Both the position numbers and the translations under genes were made by a program. A stretch of 64,000 nt of DNA. Source: Mycobacterium sp. Z3061 (GTDB taxonomy: Bacteria; Actinomycetota; Actinomycetes; Mycobacteriales; Mycobacteriaceae). Each line of letters begins with the position of its first letter. The first letter of the stretch is position 1. The notes beneath the pieces are model-generated. The model saw only the letters and a list, made by a program, of their open reading frames with translations. It was not told the origin of the DNA and did no database searches. Positions 16,837 to 25,665 of the stretch are shown piece by piece. Location of the stretch: NCBI RefSeq assembly GCF_031583025.1, contig NZ_CP134062.1:5615234-5679233 (forward strand), read 5' to 3'.

Positions 16837-18966
16837 ATGCGTAGGACACAGCTTGGCTTCTCTGTGTTTAAGATTTGGCGACGTAGCCATGAGGAACAAG
16901 ACCATGACGCCACCGCCTCAGATAGTGTCCCTAAACACCGCAAAGAGGGGGCGTCATTGGAGGCAGCAAACGGCGGTTCAAGCGCGTATGTGAACGCCGA
17001 TGTGCAGGGTTGGACTGACCGGTTACTCAGACACATAACTTCTGGCGCGGTGCTTGACTTATCTGCTGAGGCACCGGCGTCGCAGTCCATACCCGCAGAG
17101 GCGTTACGCCGAGCTCTGAAATCTGCGGGTCCATCGGCTGATCCACGGGGACTGCGTATCCAGGAGGCCGCGCTAAGCGAAGACTTAGACCTTGCGCACG
17201 CCGATTTCCCTTATCCGTTGCACTTCATCAGGTGTAAGTTTGCTGGTGAACTGGACCTTTCGGACTCGGTCCTGAAGGAACTAGTACTTGATGGCAGCAA
17301 GGCGCAAGGGCTTAGCCTCGACGGGGCCCAGATCGCGGCGGGTGTATCTGCTGAAGGTGACTTCGAAGTAGAGGGAGAGTTTTCTGCCATCGGCCTTCAT
17401 CTAGGTGGTGAACTCTCGCTTCGGGGCGCGACGTTGCACAACGCGGACGGAACCGCGCTAAACCTCGAGGGCGCTGCGATTCCAGGTAACGTTTTCTTGA
17501 GCGATGGTTTTCGGTCCTACGGCGTCGTAGTTGCCTCCGGAGCTCGGATCGGCGGGACGCTTGTCTTGGTCCACGCGACTCTTAAAGGCCCCCAGAGGAC
17601 GAACCAGGACCGCAACGATCCCGATAACGACGCGCTGGCAATCAACGGTGCGGAAATTGCCGGGGGCCTGATTGCGGATGACGCTTTTGAGGCGCAGGGG
17701 CGGATTAAGGCAAGCGGTTTGAAGACACCCGCTGCAATTCTTCTCAGCGGTGCAAAGCTCCGTAACTACGGGTCAGTCGCCCTCACCCTTGACGGAGCAG
17801 AGGTTGGAGACGTTTTCGCAGACAAGGGCTTCGATACTGCTGGGGAAATACGTGCAGTAGGAATCAATATTCGGGGACAGCTGGTCTTGACCGGAGCTAA
17901 CCTACGGAATCGTGGAGATGACGCGCTCAGCCTCCACGACGCAAAGATTGCTGGCGGGCTCTTTGCCGATGATCTTCAGGTTGACGGCGGAGTGCATGCT
18001 CATGGAGCGGAAATCGGACTCTCACTGCAGTTGAACCGTATGGCGGTTTTCAATGCAGACAGTATTTCAATGCGCTTTGATAACGCCAGAGTCCATGGTG
18101 ACACATCCGCTATTGGCCTTATTGCCTTCGGTGAGGTACGAGCCGCAGGCGCGTGTTTTGACGGCCAGCTCGACCTGCGCAGGGCCGATCTAAGAAATCC
18201 TGGGAATACCGCACTGACATTGGCGCACACTAAGATCCGCGTTCTCAACTTACAGTCGGTGCGAACAGTAGGCCGCCTTAGCCTGCATCGCGCCGAGGTG
18301 AGTGATCTGCGCACGTGCGAGTATCCGCCCGGCCCCTTGATTGCGACGGGTTGGGCCATTTCGGACGTACATGGACCGCTACGTAGCGAAGTGAGGGGAA
18401 CCACCGTTGTCTCAGGCTGGTCGCGCGCACGCGATTGGTTGCTGACAGACCCAGACGGCGTGACTGCGCAGCCGTGGAAGGCCCTGGCGGATGCTTATGA
18501 GCGAAACGGAGATCCAGCAGGGGGAAGACGCTTGCGATTTGAAGCTGCGAAGGAGGTTACGCGGCAGTCCCCTCCGTGGTCTAGGACGGTCGGTACCGCC
18601 TACGGACTGCTGGTCGGCCATGGCTATTACCCGCGACGGGCAGCGATATGGCTTATCGCAGTGTTGGCATTGAGTTTGATCCTGGTTGCCAACGCACGAG
18701 AAGATTTCGTACCCGTTCAACAAGGAAAATCCTATACAGCCGAAGATCCCTGTAGCACGCACACGGACTATCGATGCTTTGCGTCGTTGAGCTACACCAT
18801 TGGGAACGTGCTGCCAACTATCGGATCGTCAGCCAGTCCTGACTGGATCATCGCTCCCGACGCCACACTCTGGCTAGCATCCGGGTTACCGCTCCTTAAG
18901 TTGGCGTCGTGGGCACTGGCTGCCATATTGGTCGCGGGTGTAACGGGACTGCTGCGCAAAACCTGA
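16837..18966 (+). CDS. Beta-helix (pentapeptide-like) protein with two-helix C-terminal membrane module
   Basis: The 709-residue product has a long middle part, about residues 100-560, built from repeats such as LSLDGAQIAAGVSAEG, LNLEGAAIPGNVFLSD and LTLDGAEVGDVFADKG. These repeat roughly every 40-60 residues and predict a right-handed beta-helix related to pentapeptide-repeat proteins. After residue 600 come a membrane helix (AAIWLIAVLALSLILVANA, 603-621), a Cys-containing loop with SLSYTIGNVLPTIG, and a second membrane helix (about 682-705). Related actinobacterial proteins are often labelled membrane-associated oxidoreductase without evidence. The arrangement looks like a large cytoplasmic sensor on a two-helix pore or anchor. 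Start choice is uncertain, because the first 50 residues are low in secondary structure and a later start is possible. Confidence 0.7.
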   Translation: MRRTQLGFSVFKIWRRSHEEQDHDATASDSVPKHRKEGASLEAANGGSSAYVNADVQGWTDRLLRHITSGAVLDLSAEAPASQSIPAEALRRALKSAGPSADPRGLRIQEAALSEDLDLAHADFPYPLHFIRCKFAGELDLSDSVLKELVLDGSKAQGLSLDGAQIAAGVSAEGDFEVEGEFSAIGLHLGGELSLRGATLHNADGTALNLEGAAIPGNVFLSDGFRSYGVVVASGARIGGTLVLVHATLKGPQRTNQDRNDPDNDALAINGAEIAGGLIADDAFEAQGRIKASGLKTPAAILLSGAKLRNYGSVALTLDGAEVGDVFADKGFDTAGEIRAVGINIRGQLVLTGANLRNRGDDALSLHDAKIAGGLFADDLQVDGGVHAHGAEIGLSLQLNRMAVFNADSISMRFDNARVHGDTSAIGLIAFGEVRAAGACFDGQLDLRRADLRNPGNTALTLAHTKIRVLNLQSVRTVGRLSLHRAEVSDLRTCEYPPGPLIATGWAISDVHGPLRSEVRGTTVVSGWSRARDWLLTDPDGVTAQPWKALADAYERNGDPAGGRRLRFEAAKEVTRQSPPWSRTVGTAYGLLVGHGYYPRRAAIWLIAVLALSLILVANAREDFVPVQQGKSYTAEDPCSTHTDYRCFASLSYTIGNVLPTIGSSASPDWIIAPDATLWLASGLPLLKLASWALAAILVAGVTGLLRKT

Positions 18967-19163
18967 GTCGGGCGGGCACGCAAAGCGCCACCGCGCACAC
19001 GCCTCCCGTGCGAAGGCGAAGATACTCATCCGGGACGACCATCTGACATCTGATTCGCAAATGGAAGCGCTAATCCCCTACGGCCCCAACGCGACAGCGG
19101 AATATATTCAGCACGGCTAGAGATGTAACCCGCGCCTACTGGTGTCACCGAAGGAGTAAGCAA

Positions 19164-20180
19164 ATGACGACCGAAACGCTTAACTGCCCGAACGGTCACC
19201 AAAACCCTTCGCACCAGCATTTCTGCGGCGAGTGCGGGGCTCCCCTCCCGGTGGTTTGCCCGAACGGTCACCTCAACCCTGCGAGTCAGAATTTCTGCGG
19301 CGAGTGCGGGGCCGCCTTGGACGGGGTGCAAAGGAGCAAGCAGAAACCTGAAGCAAAGGCCATCTCGATTGGTACCGGCCAGGCAGGCGGGCAGGAGCAC
19401 ACTCAGCGCCGGACGTTAGGCGCACACCAGTCCCCGCCTCCGCCAGATGTCGCAGCGGCCAACGCTGAGCAAGCGGGGCATGACGCACAGCTCAACACGG
19501 GCATCGAGACGACCGCATCAACGCAGCATCACAGTGACGAAGACGCCGCGTCTGCTGAGCAAGCACTCAAAGTGGGCGACTGCGTGCAGATACAGACAGG
19601 ACAACATAGCGACAGGTTCAACGGGATGGTCGGCATCGTCCAAGAGATCCCGAATGGGGGTCAGGGTTCCGACATCCACGTGGCTCTCAAAGGCCACAAA
19701 TTAAAATTCAAGCCGAATGAACTGCAGTTAGTCGGCAAAGTGGCGCAGCAGCCCACACGGTCGCGCGGCGTCACGTCAAGTAGTGGGCGCGTGACACTGC
19801 TGGTTGCCGGAATCCTGCTAATCGTCGTAGTAGTCGGATCTGCACTGTCAGGCGGCGGGAATCGAAGCACGCAGAAATCGTCTGGGCGGCACACCCCTTC
19901 ATACGACTACGGATACAACTTGATCATCAATGAAAGCCACGAAATCGTTGCCGAGGTCAATGGTCAGCTGCGCAGTGAGGGGAAGCAGCCGACGGATTCG
20001 CCTGCGAAGCTTCTTGGCGCGAACGGCGAGTACATCGCTTCGACGTGCGAAGGCTATGTCGAGGCGATTGTCGCCGGGTCTGTCTTGCGCAGTCGCCCAC
20101 CCCTACCGCAAGATTTCAGCTCCGCCGACTTTCTCAAGGGCTGTAACGACGGAGGGAAGTCACTGCTGGCTTCAGGATGA
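19164..20180 (+). CDS. Double zinc-ribbon membrane protein with KOW-like domain
   Basis: This 338-residue protein opens with two tandem zinc ribbons, CPNGHQNPSHQHFCGECGA and CPNGHLNPASQNFCGECGA. They are also close repeats at DNA level and therefore a recent-looking internal duplication. A disordered Gln/Ala-rich linker leads to a KOW/SH3-like segment (VGDCVQIQTGQHSDRFNG to KPNELQLVG, about 140-190). A membrane helix follows (VTLLVAGILLIVVVVGSAL), and then an outer domain of 100 residues with two Cys that resembles the short DUF732 helical domains of mycobacterial secreted proteins. The cytoplasmic zinc ribbons could bind a partner, perhaps the kinase or EcsC protein encoded nearby. It has no enzyme motif. 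Function unknown. Confidence 0.75.
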   Translation: MTTETLNCPNGHQNPSHQHFCGECGAPLPVVCPNGHLNPASQNFCGECGAALDGVQRSKQKPEAKAISIGTGQAGGQEHTQRRTLGAHQSPPPPDVAAANAEQAGHDAQLNTGIETTASTQHHSDEDAASAEQALKVGDCVQIQTGQHSDRFNGMVGIVQEIPNGGQGSDIHVALKGHKLKFKPNELQLVGKVAQQPTRSRGVTSSSGRVTLLVAGILLIVVVVGSALSGGGNRSTQKSSGRHTPSYDYGYNLIINESHEIVAEVNGQLRSEGKQPTDSPAKLLGANGEYIASTCEGYVEAIVAGSVLRSRPPLPQDFSSADFLKGCNDGGKSLLASG

Positions 20181-20329
20181 AGAAACAAGCTGGCGCATGT
20201 GGCGTCGGTGTTGTTTCCAATTTGCGCCGGTCCGCTGGCCCCGTGACCGCGGCATTCAAGGAACTGAAGCTGCCCAGCGAAGTGCCAAATGTCCGTCCCC
20301 CGTCACCGCTCAGAGTTAACATCTGCTAG
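20177..20329 (+). CDS. Possible small coupled ORF (50 aa)
   Basis: An ATG overlaps the stop codon of the zinc-ribbon gene (ATGA) and opens a 50-codon frame ending at TAG 20329. The product is basic at the start (MKKQAGACGVGVVSN) and has no recognisable domain. The overlap is the typical sign of translational coupling, but the frame is short and the composition not distinctive, so it could be chance. Confidence 0.3.
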   Translation: MKKQAGACGVGVVSNLRRSAGPVTAAFKELKLPSEVPNVRPPSPLRVNIC

Positions 20330-20356
20330 ACGCTCTGCAGGCGCAGGAGATTTGAC

Positions 20357-20728
20357 ATGCCCATCACCACCAAGACCGTCGCCCGAATCGTCGGTTTCGT
20401 TGCAGCCGCGCTCGCAGCGCTGGGTCCTGCCTCCGCACCCGCCAAAGCCGACCCTCCGGGTGTGGGTCAGCCCTGCAACGACCCCTCCAGGGTCGTATCA
20501 ACGGGGCAGAATCTAGGAGGAGACCCCCTAAAAGGGGGGATGTATCTGGTCTGCGCAGGCACGCAATGGGCGGCGCTGGCTCCAGGGGTGTTGACCACAT
20601 CCGAAATTGAAACCACAGGTGCTCCCTGCGGAGTCTCTGCTGATAACAGAGCGATTGGCGTCGATAGCCCCTATGCCGCTCATCTCGTCATGTGCTACCA
20701 AGGCAGGTGGCTCCCTTTTCGGCCGTAG
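20357..20728 (+). CDS. Small secreted protein
   Basis: The 123-residue product has a clear Sec signal peptide (TVARIVGFVAAALAALGPASAPAKA) with cleavage likely after AKA near residue 31. It is preceded by GCAGGAGATTTGAC, a good ribosome-binding site. The mature part has four cysteines (PCNDP, LVCAGTQW, APCGVS, VMCYQGRW) that could form two disulphides, and ends in YQGRWLPFRP. Similar small beta-rich proteins are common in mycobacteria, and I do not know their function. The neighbours are membrane and signalling proteins, so it probably works in the cell envelope. Confidence 0.75.
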   Translation: MPITTKTVARIVGFVAAALAALGPASAPAKADPPGVGQPCNDPSRVVSTGQNLGGDPLKGGMYLVCAGTQWAALAPGVLTTSEIETTGAPCGVSADNRAIGVDSPYAAHLVMCYQGRWLPFRP

Positions 20729-20876
20729 TCCAAACCGCCACATAACCTGCAGCGCGAGCCTCGCGCCATGACCTACTTCATCCGGAGTCCGACGACGCCA
20801 TAAGGAATCCGACGTACTCAGCAGCCCAACGTTACAATCCGTTTCCCTCAACGCGACAAGACCACTGCTTCGTAGT

Positions 20877-21275
20877 ATGCGGCTCATGCCCTTAAGCCCT
20901 GGCCTAACTTTCGCTGGTTACAGGATCCTGCGTATGTTGGGGTCCGGAGGAAGGGGCGAAGTCAATCTAGCTGAGCACACTCGGCTACCGCGCCGGGATG
21001 CGCTCAAGGTGCTCGCAGCTGACGTGTCCACAGACCCTGACGACCGTGCCCGCTTCATCCGCGAGGCCGATCTGGCATCAAGTCTCTGGCATCCGCACGT
21101 CGTCAGCGTCCACCAGAGGCGGGTACAACCGCCAGCTGTGGATCCTTTCCGGAACAGCGTTTCCGGGGATATCCAGGCCCGCTTACGGCGTGTGCGCCCT
21201 GTTCTCAAGCGACCGTTTTCGGCACAGGCTGCGAGCAGCGCCTGTTTTCCACCTGTTTCGGGTAACTCGTCTTAA
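20877..21275 (+). pseudogene. Truncated, frameshifted Ser/Thr kinase N-terminus
   Basis: This frame begins [18 protein letters not shown] and follows the intact kinase encoded at 23595 almost residue for residue through [24 protein letters not shown] and [10 protein letters not shown]. It then loses similarity at about 21115. Alignment by eye of the DNA with the intact copy shows a net loss of two bases there, after which the +1-shifted frame continues with [11 protein letters not shown], matching [11 protein letters not shown] of the intact kinase. Nothing of the catalytic loop or later kinase lobe remains. The gly-loop Met and Tyr found in the intact copy are also altered. It is the dead remnant of a duplicated kinase gene. 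Confidence 0.8.
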
Positions 21276-21312
21276 GACGCCGTCAGGCGAAGCACAGTTA
21301 AGGGGGCGCGAC

Positions 21313-22422
21313 GTGGTGGACGACAGCTGCGGAATGTCGGAGTACGAACGCAGAGCATGGGAAGCGTTGATCAATCGATCTCAAGGAGAAGGCGCGCAGC
21401 AGGGGCGTCTCCATGACTGGGGTGAGAAAGCCAAGCTCCGAGCGAAGGCGGCAGGAGGAAAAGCTCAGGCGGTAATCGAACGCGTGCCTGGCGGGGATCA
21501 GGCTCTCGATATGGCCGATGAGGCCATGGCGAAGGCTATGCAAGCGATCCACAAAGCATTCGTCGAGCGCGGAATGAACTCGGTGAAACCGGCCACCATC
21601 ATCAAGCCCTTTCTGGAAGAAGCAGTGGACGTGTCGTCGTACGACGACATCCGCAAGCTCGACCTGAAACTTTGTGACCGATCATTGCCCCGGCGCAAGG
21701 AGCGGTATGTCCTCCTTGCCGCCTCGCAAGGAGCGGCAACATCGCTGGCTGTTACTGGGGCCGTTGTCTCATCGACAGTGTCGGGAGGCACGACGCTCTC
21801 CGTGGCCGCCGCTGCAGTCACGGCCGACGTCATGGCGGTCATGGTGGGTATGGGCCGCATCGTCGCGCTGGTGGCCGCTCACTACGGCTACGACGTGCGG
21901 GAACCCGATGAGCAGGTCTTCGCTTCCGGCGTCCTCGCATATTCCTCGGCGACCGGGTCCGCCGAGAAAGCTGCTTCCCTTGCATCGCTGTCACGCCTGA
22001 CACAGCAGATGATGCGACGCGCCACCTGGAATCAGCTTCAGCGACACCAGCTGGTCAATGTGATCCAGAAGGTGTCCACGTCTCTGGGGTTCAGGCTGAC
22101 GCAGCGGAAGCTGGCACAGGCCGTCCCCGTCGTCGGCGCTGTACTCAACGGCGGACTAAACGCCTGGTTCGTCCAGAAAACGTTCGAACGGTCCGAGCAC
22201 GCCTACCGGCTCCGGTTCCTGACCGAGAAGTACAACCTCGATCCGACGAGCTGGGCACCAGACGTCATGGACACCGAGTCCACGGCACTTCCGCTGGTTC
22301 ACGAATTCATAGAGGACGAATTAGCCCTGGGACCAACCGCTGAAGCCCAGCGCGCCGACCACACCGACACCGAAACGAACAACAGCGCGCCACAAGACGA
22401 AGACAACGAGAGTGATTCCTGA
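21313..22422 (+). CDS. EcsC-family protein
   Basis: I choose GTG 21313 because AAGGGGG lies six bases upstream; the frame is open further left, but that part covers the kinase remnant. The 369-residue product begins with charged helices (YERRAWEALINRSQ), has a conserved-looking segment with many small residues (LAASQGAATSLAVTGAVVS to GMGRIVALVAAHYGYD, about 130-190), and contains RLTQRKLAQAVPVVGAVLNGGLNAWFV, the signature of the EcsC family (PF12787). The C-terminus is acidic and disordered. EcsC was named from the Bacillus ecsABC transporter locus, and its biochemical role is not known. The hydrophobic centre suggests membrane association. Confidence 0.8.
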   Translation: MVDDSCGMSEYERRAWEALINRSQGEGAQQGRLHDWGEKAKLRAKAAGGKAQAVIERVPGGDQALDMADEAMAKAMQAIHKAFVERGMNSVKPATIIKPFLEEAVDVSSYDDIRKLDLKLCDRSLPRRKERYVLLAASQGAATSLAVTGAVVSSTVSGGTTLSVAAAAVTADVMAVMVGMGRIVALVAAHYGYDVREPDEQVFASGVLAYSSATGSAEKAASLASLSRLTQQMMRRATWNQLQRHQLVNVIQKVSTSLGFRLTQRKLAQAVPVVGAVLNGGLNAWFVQKTFERSEHAYRLRFLTEKYNLDPTSWAPDVMDTESTALPLVHEFIEDELALGPTAEAQRADHTDTETNNSAPQDEDNESDS

Positions 22423-22597
22423 GCACGCAACACAGCTTGCGTGCTAGTCCTACCGCTTATCACCCCGGATCGAGCAGTTGCGACAACACGCTGCGCACGT
22501 GTGAGGCAGCCATGCCGTAGGGCCACATCACTGACGGAACGGCGCAGATCAGCACGCACACTTGCGATCTGCAACAGTTGGTGTCGGAAACAAAGCC

Positions 22598-23431
22598 CTA
22601 CTTTGCAGTGAAGAATGCCGGCTTTCCGCCGATTCCCGTCGCGACAGTCCATAGTCCATCAGCCCCAGCGGGAACAGCAACGCAAGCGTTTCCCTTCGCC
22701 GTCCCCCCTTGGTAGAGGTCGCCAACATCAGAGAGAGGATCCGGAATGACTCCACAGGGATCGTTATAGGTTCGGTTGTCCGAACCCACGAATTGGACCC
22801 TGATACCGAACATCACGTTGCCGGTGGCGCTGCCTGTGTATGTGGCCGTCACCGGCACGATCCAGTACTGCATACCCGGCTTCGGCGAGTTGTTGAACTG
22901 GTTGGTTCCGGCGACCTCTGCAGTAGCTTCACGAGGAGCGCCAAGTGTGACCTGCCAGTCTTGATTACTCACCGATTCGCCTATGGGAAGCGGGTTCTCC
23001 CTACTGCCCCGAGCAGCAGGTTGATCACTTTGGCCGCTGCGACCGCTCGACGTTGGCGCCGACGGTGACAGGTCGGACTTCTTGAATGCGTTGCCGAACG
23101 CATCTCCCACTACGACGACGAAGACGCTAACGCCGACCACGGTTCCCACTACCGAGATGATGACGGCAGCAATGCTTGCACCCTTGGCCTTGCCGGATTG
23201 GAACAGGCCCACGATGCCGAGGATGAAGGCGATTGGCAAAAGTACCCACCCGACGATGAGCGCCCCCGGGATGCACGCGAAGACGAAGCCGACAATGCCG
23301 ACTATCAAGGCGATCAACCCCAGCGGGTTCTTACGCTTCGCCTGAAGTTGAGGTCCGGCGTAGGGCGTGTAGGGCGGCCCGGCAGCAGGGGGTCCTGGCT
23401 GCCAGCCAGGTGGCGGAGGAGTTGTTGCCAT
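22598..23431 (-). CDS. Membrane-anchored DUF4190/DUF4352-like protein
   Basis: From ATG 23431 the product has 277 residues: a Pro-rich cytoplasmic head (MATTPPPPGWQPGPPAAG), three hydrophobic segments (LGLIALIVGIVGFVFACI, ALIVGWVLLPIAFILGIVG, AAVIISVVGTVVGVSVFVV) resembling DUF4190, and an outer beta-sandwich domain like DUF4352/telomeric-repeat-like folds (NQDWQVTLG, WIVPVTATYTG, IRVQFVGSDNRTYND). The open frame extends to 23527, but that leader lacks a good start context. It is convergent with the EcsC gene and divergent from the kinase gene, whose product also has a large outer domain. Likely an envelope protein; function unknown. Confidence 0.75.
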   Translation of the reverse strand: MATTPPPPGWQPGPPAAGPPYTPYAGPQLQAKRKNPLGLIALIVGIVGFVFACIPGALIVGWVLLPIAFILGIVGLFQSGKAKGASIAAVIISVVGTVVGVSVFVVVVGDAFGNAFKKSDLSPSAPTSSGRSGQSDQPAARGSRENPLPIGESVSNQDWQVTLGAPREATAEVAGTNQFNNSPKPGMQYWIVPVTATYTGSATGNVMFGIRVQFVGSDNRTYNDPCGVIPDPLSDVGDLYQGGTAKGNACVAVPAGADGLWTVATGIGGKPAFFTAK

Positions 23432-23594
23432 GCGGCGGATCTTATCCAGCCAGCAACACTGCGAAAGCGAGTGGTCGTCGGTTAATTCGTCCGCGGGACC
23501 TAGTGTTCGCGTCGTAGCACCCTGCACCAGCTACCTCCACGCGTTCTGCGTCGAACCGCGGTGAGTGTTCGTCCGCGTTTCGTATCATCCGGTA

Positions 23595-25271
23595 ATGGCG
23601 TTGAGGGAAGGCCAAACGTTCGCCGGCTATCGGATCGTGCGCCTGCTCGGTTCCGGCGGAATGGGCGAGGTCTACCTAGCCCAGCACCCCCGCCTACCTC
23701 GTCAAGATGCCCTCAAGGTGCTTCCCGCCGACGTATCCGCCGACCCCGACTACCGCGCCCGTTTCAACCGCGAGGCCGATCTTGCGTCGAAGCTCTGGCA
23801 CCCCCACATTGTCAGCGTGCACGACCGAGGCGAGCACCACGGTCAGCTGTGGATATCAATGGACTACGTTGACGGGCTCGACGCCGGCCGACTCCTCGCC
23901 AGCCGGTATCCGGAGGGGATGCCAGCCGATGAGGTCGTCCGCATCGTCACCGCCGTGGCCAGTGCGCTTGACTACGCGCACAAGCAGGGCCTGCTGCACC
24001 GCGACGTCAAACCGGCGAACATCATGCTCAGTCACCTCGATGACGACGATGACGAGCAACGGATCTTGTTGGCCGACTTTGGAATTGCCCGCAGCGTCGA
24101 CGACATCAGCGGGCTCACCGCCACCAATATGACGGTCGGGACGGTGGCCTACGCCGCGCCCGAGCAGCTGATGGGCGAGGAGATCGATGGTCGCGCTGAC
24201 CAGTACGCCCTTGCCGCTACCGCGTATCACTTGCTGACGGGGTCACACCTCTTCCCGAACTCGAACCCGGTGGCCGTCATCAGCCGCCACCTCAACTCCT
24301 CGCCCCCGGCCTTGGCGGTCACGAGGCCCGACCTTGCGACATTCGACCCCGTGCTCGCAGTTGCACTCGCCAAAGACCCCAACTCTCGATTCCCTCGATG
24401 CGCTGATTTCGCCCGCGTGCTGGAGCAAGCCGCGAGCCCGCGGTCCGCTTCGGTTACGGCAACTACCGCACCGGCTCCCGCATCAGACAGGCCAAACCAG
24501 CGCGGCTCAGTAAGCGGCCCACCACGGCGCTGGCTTATCCCCGCGACGCTGCTGGCAGTTTCAATTCTGATTGCCGCCGTCGCGCTGACGTGGCAGCAGT
24601 GGCATCAAGGCCACGTGACGACCGCGACCTCGAGCGCGGCGACTCCGCCCCACGGAATCTCCACCAGTAGTGCTCCCGAGGCACCTCCACCAGCTGGCGC
24701 ACCACCCAGTGCGGCCCCGTCAGCAACGAAAGTCATTACAGTCGTGGCTGTAGTAAACGGCCAGGCCGCCAACGGCTACCGAGAGGTTTCATCACCGGGC
24801 AATGCGCAGCAGGCGGTCTTCGGCTGTAGTGCGTCACCGGCGGCGGTGCACCTCGGCATCTATAAGTGTTACCCCTCAGTCGCCAATGCCGATATATGTT
24901 GGCCATCCACGCCAGGAACACTGCTGTGTCTCGATAATCCCTGGGACAAGCGCCTTTATCGGAAGCTTTACACCGACATGCTTCCTCCCGCGACCAAGCC
25001 GTCGGCGCCGGAACCGTTTGCGTTGCTTCTCGATGATGGCACGCAGTGTCGGCTGCGCAACGGTGGCGCCTGGACCGTGCGCAATGACGGCTACTTGGGC
25101 GCTTACGGGTGCCCCGACGAGAAACCTGCGGTCCTGATCGCCGCACCAGGCGCGGAACCTGTCGATCGCTCCCAGCCCCTCTGGACCGTCAAGATAGGTC
25201 CACTAGGTTTCGAGAACTTCCCAGCACCCCAGACGCACGCTGTGACCACCGCCTGGTTCGCAGGCAATTGA
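23595..25271 (+). CDS. Receptor-type Ser/Thr protein kinase (Pkn family)
   Basis: The 558-residue kinase starts at ATG 23595. Its catalytic domain is complete: gly-loop GSGGMG at 19-24, ATP-anchoring Lys41, HRDVKPAN at 135-142, DFG at 161-163, activation-loop threonines near 175-183, and APE at 188-190. A Pro-rich juxtamembrane linker leads to one membrane helix (about 313-332). The outer domain of some 220 residues has six cysteines, which suggests three disulphides. The kinase part resembles mycobacterial PknE/F/I types, while the outer domain is not the PASTA type of PknB. It probably senses an envelope or ligand signal and phosphorylates cytoplasmic partners. Two broken copies of its N-terminus flank the locus. 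Confidence 0.9.
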   Translation: MALREGQTFAGYRIVRLLGSGGMGEVYLAQHPRLPRQDALKVLPADVSADPDYRARFNREADLASKLWHPHIVSVHDRGEHHGQLWISMDYVDGLDAGRLLASRYPEGMPADEVVRIVTAVASALDYAHKQGLLHRDVKPANIMLSHLDDDDDEQRILLADFGIARSVDDISGLTATNMTVGTVAYAAPEQLMGEEIDGRADQYALAATAYHLLTGSHLFPNSNPVAVISRHLNSSPPALAVTRPDLATFDPVLAVALAKDPNSRFPRCADFARVLEQAASPRSASVTATTAPAPASDRPNQRGSVSGPPRRWLIPATLLAVSILIAAVALTWQQWHQGHVTTATSSAATPPHGISTSSAPEAPPPAGAPPSAAPSATKVITVVAVVNGQAANGYREVSSPGNAQQAVFGCSASPAAVHLGIYKCYPSVANADICWPSTPGTLLCLDNPWDKRLYRKLYTDMLPPATKPSAPEPFALLLDDGTQCRLRNGGAWTVRNDGYLGAYGCPDEKPAVLIAAPGAEPVDRSQPLWTVKIGPLGFENFPAPQTHAVTTAWFAGN

Positions 25272-25438
25272 GATCGCTGTAATGGGTATCGACAAAGGCA
25301 TGGCGTCGAACGAGCCCGGCGGACAAAATCACACCGGGTCGTGAACAACTTGCTCCAGCAGGAGGGCATCCCGCGAGAGTGCTCGGCAGCTTACGCTTTC
25401 CATCGATCCCCGAACGCGAGACGCCCACTATTCCTGGG

Positions 25439-25486
25439 ATGCGGCTCATGCCGTTGAGCGAGGGTCAAACGTTCGCCGGCTACGGG
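25439..25486 (+). pseudogene. Second remnant of a kinase N-terminus, in an otherwise geneless 394-bp gap
   Basis: Between the kinase stop and the convergent gene at 25666, sixteen codons from ATG 25439 read [16 protein letters not shown]. This is nearly the start of the pseudogene at 20877 and of the intact kinase. Similarity then ends abruptly. The remainder of 25272-25665 has no supportable gene. On the minus strand around 25500-25640 fragments in different frames look like decayed coding sequence, but I cannot assign a family. Confidence 0.7.
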
Positions 25487-25665
25487 GCACAGGCCAGCCT
25501 ACTTCGACGCCGTTCTCCAGCGTCTGTACTAGCCAAGGGTAGTTCCCGAGCTGTCGCTTCCAGCAGCGTCGAGCTAGCAGGCGCGGTCCCAGTTGAACGG
25601 CGGTGCCCCACCAGCGATCGTCGGTGAGCCCCCGCTGCGGAGGTCGACGAGTTGCAGGGCCATGG

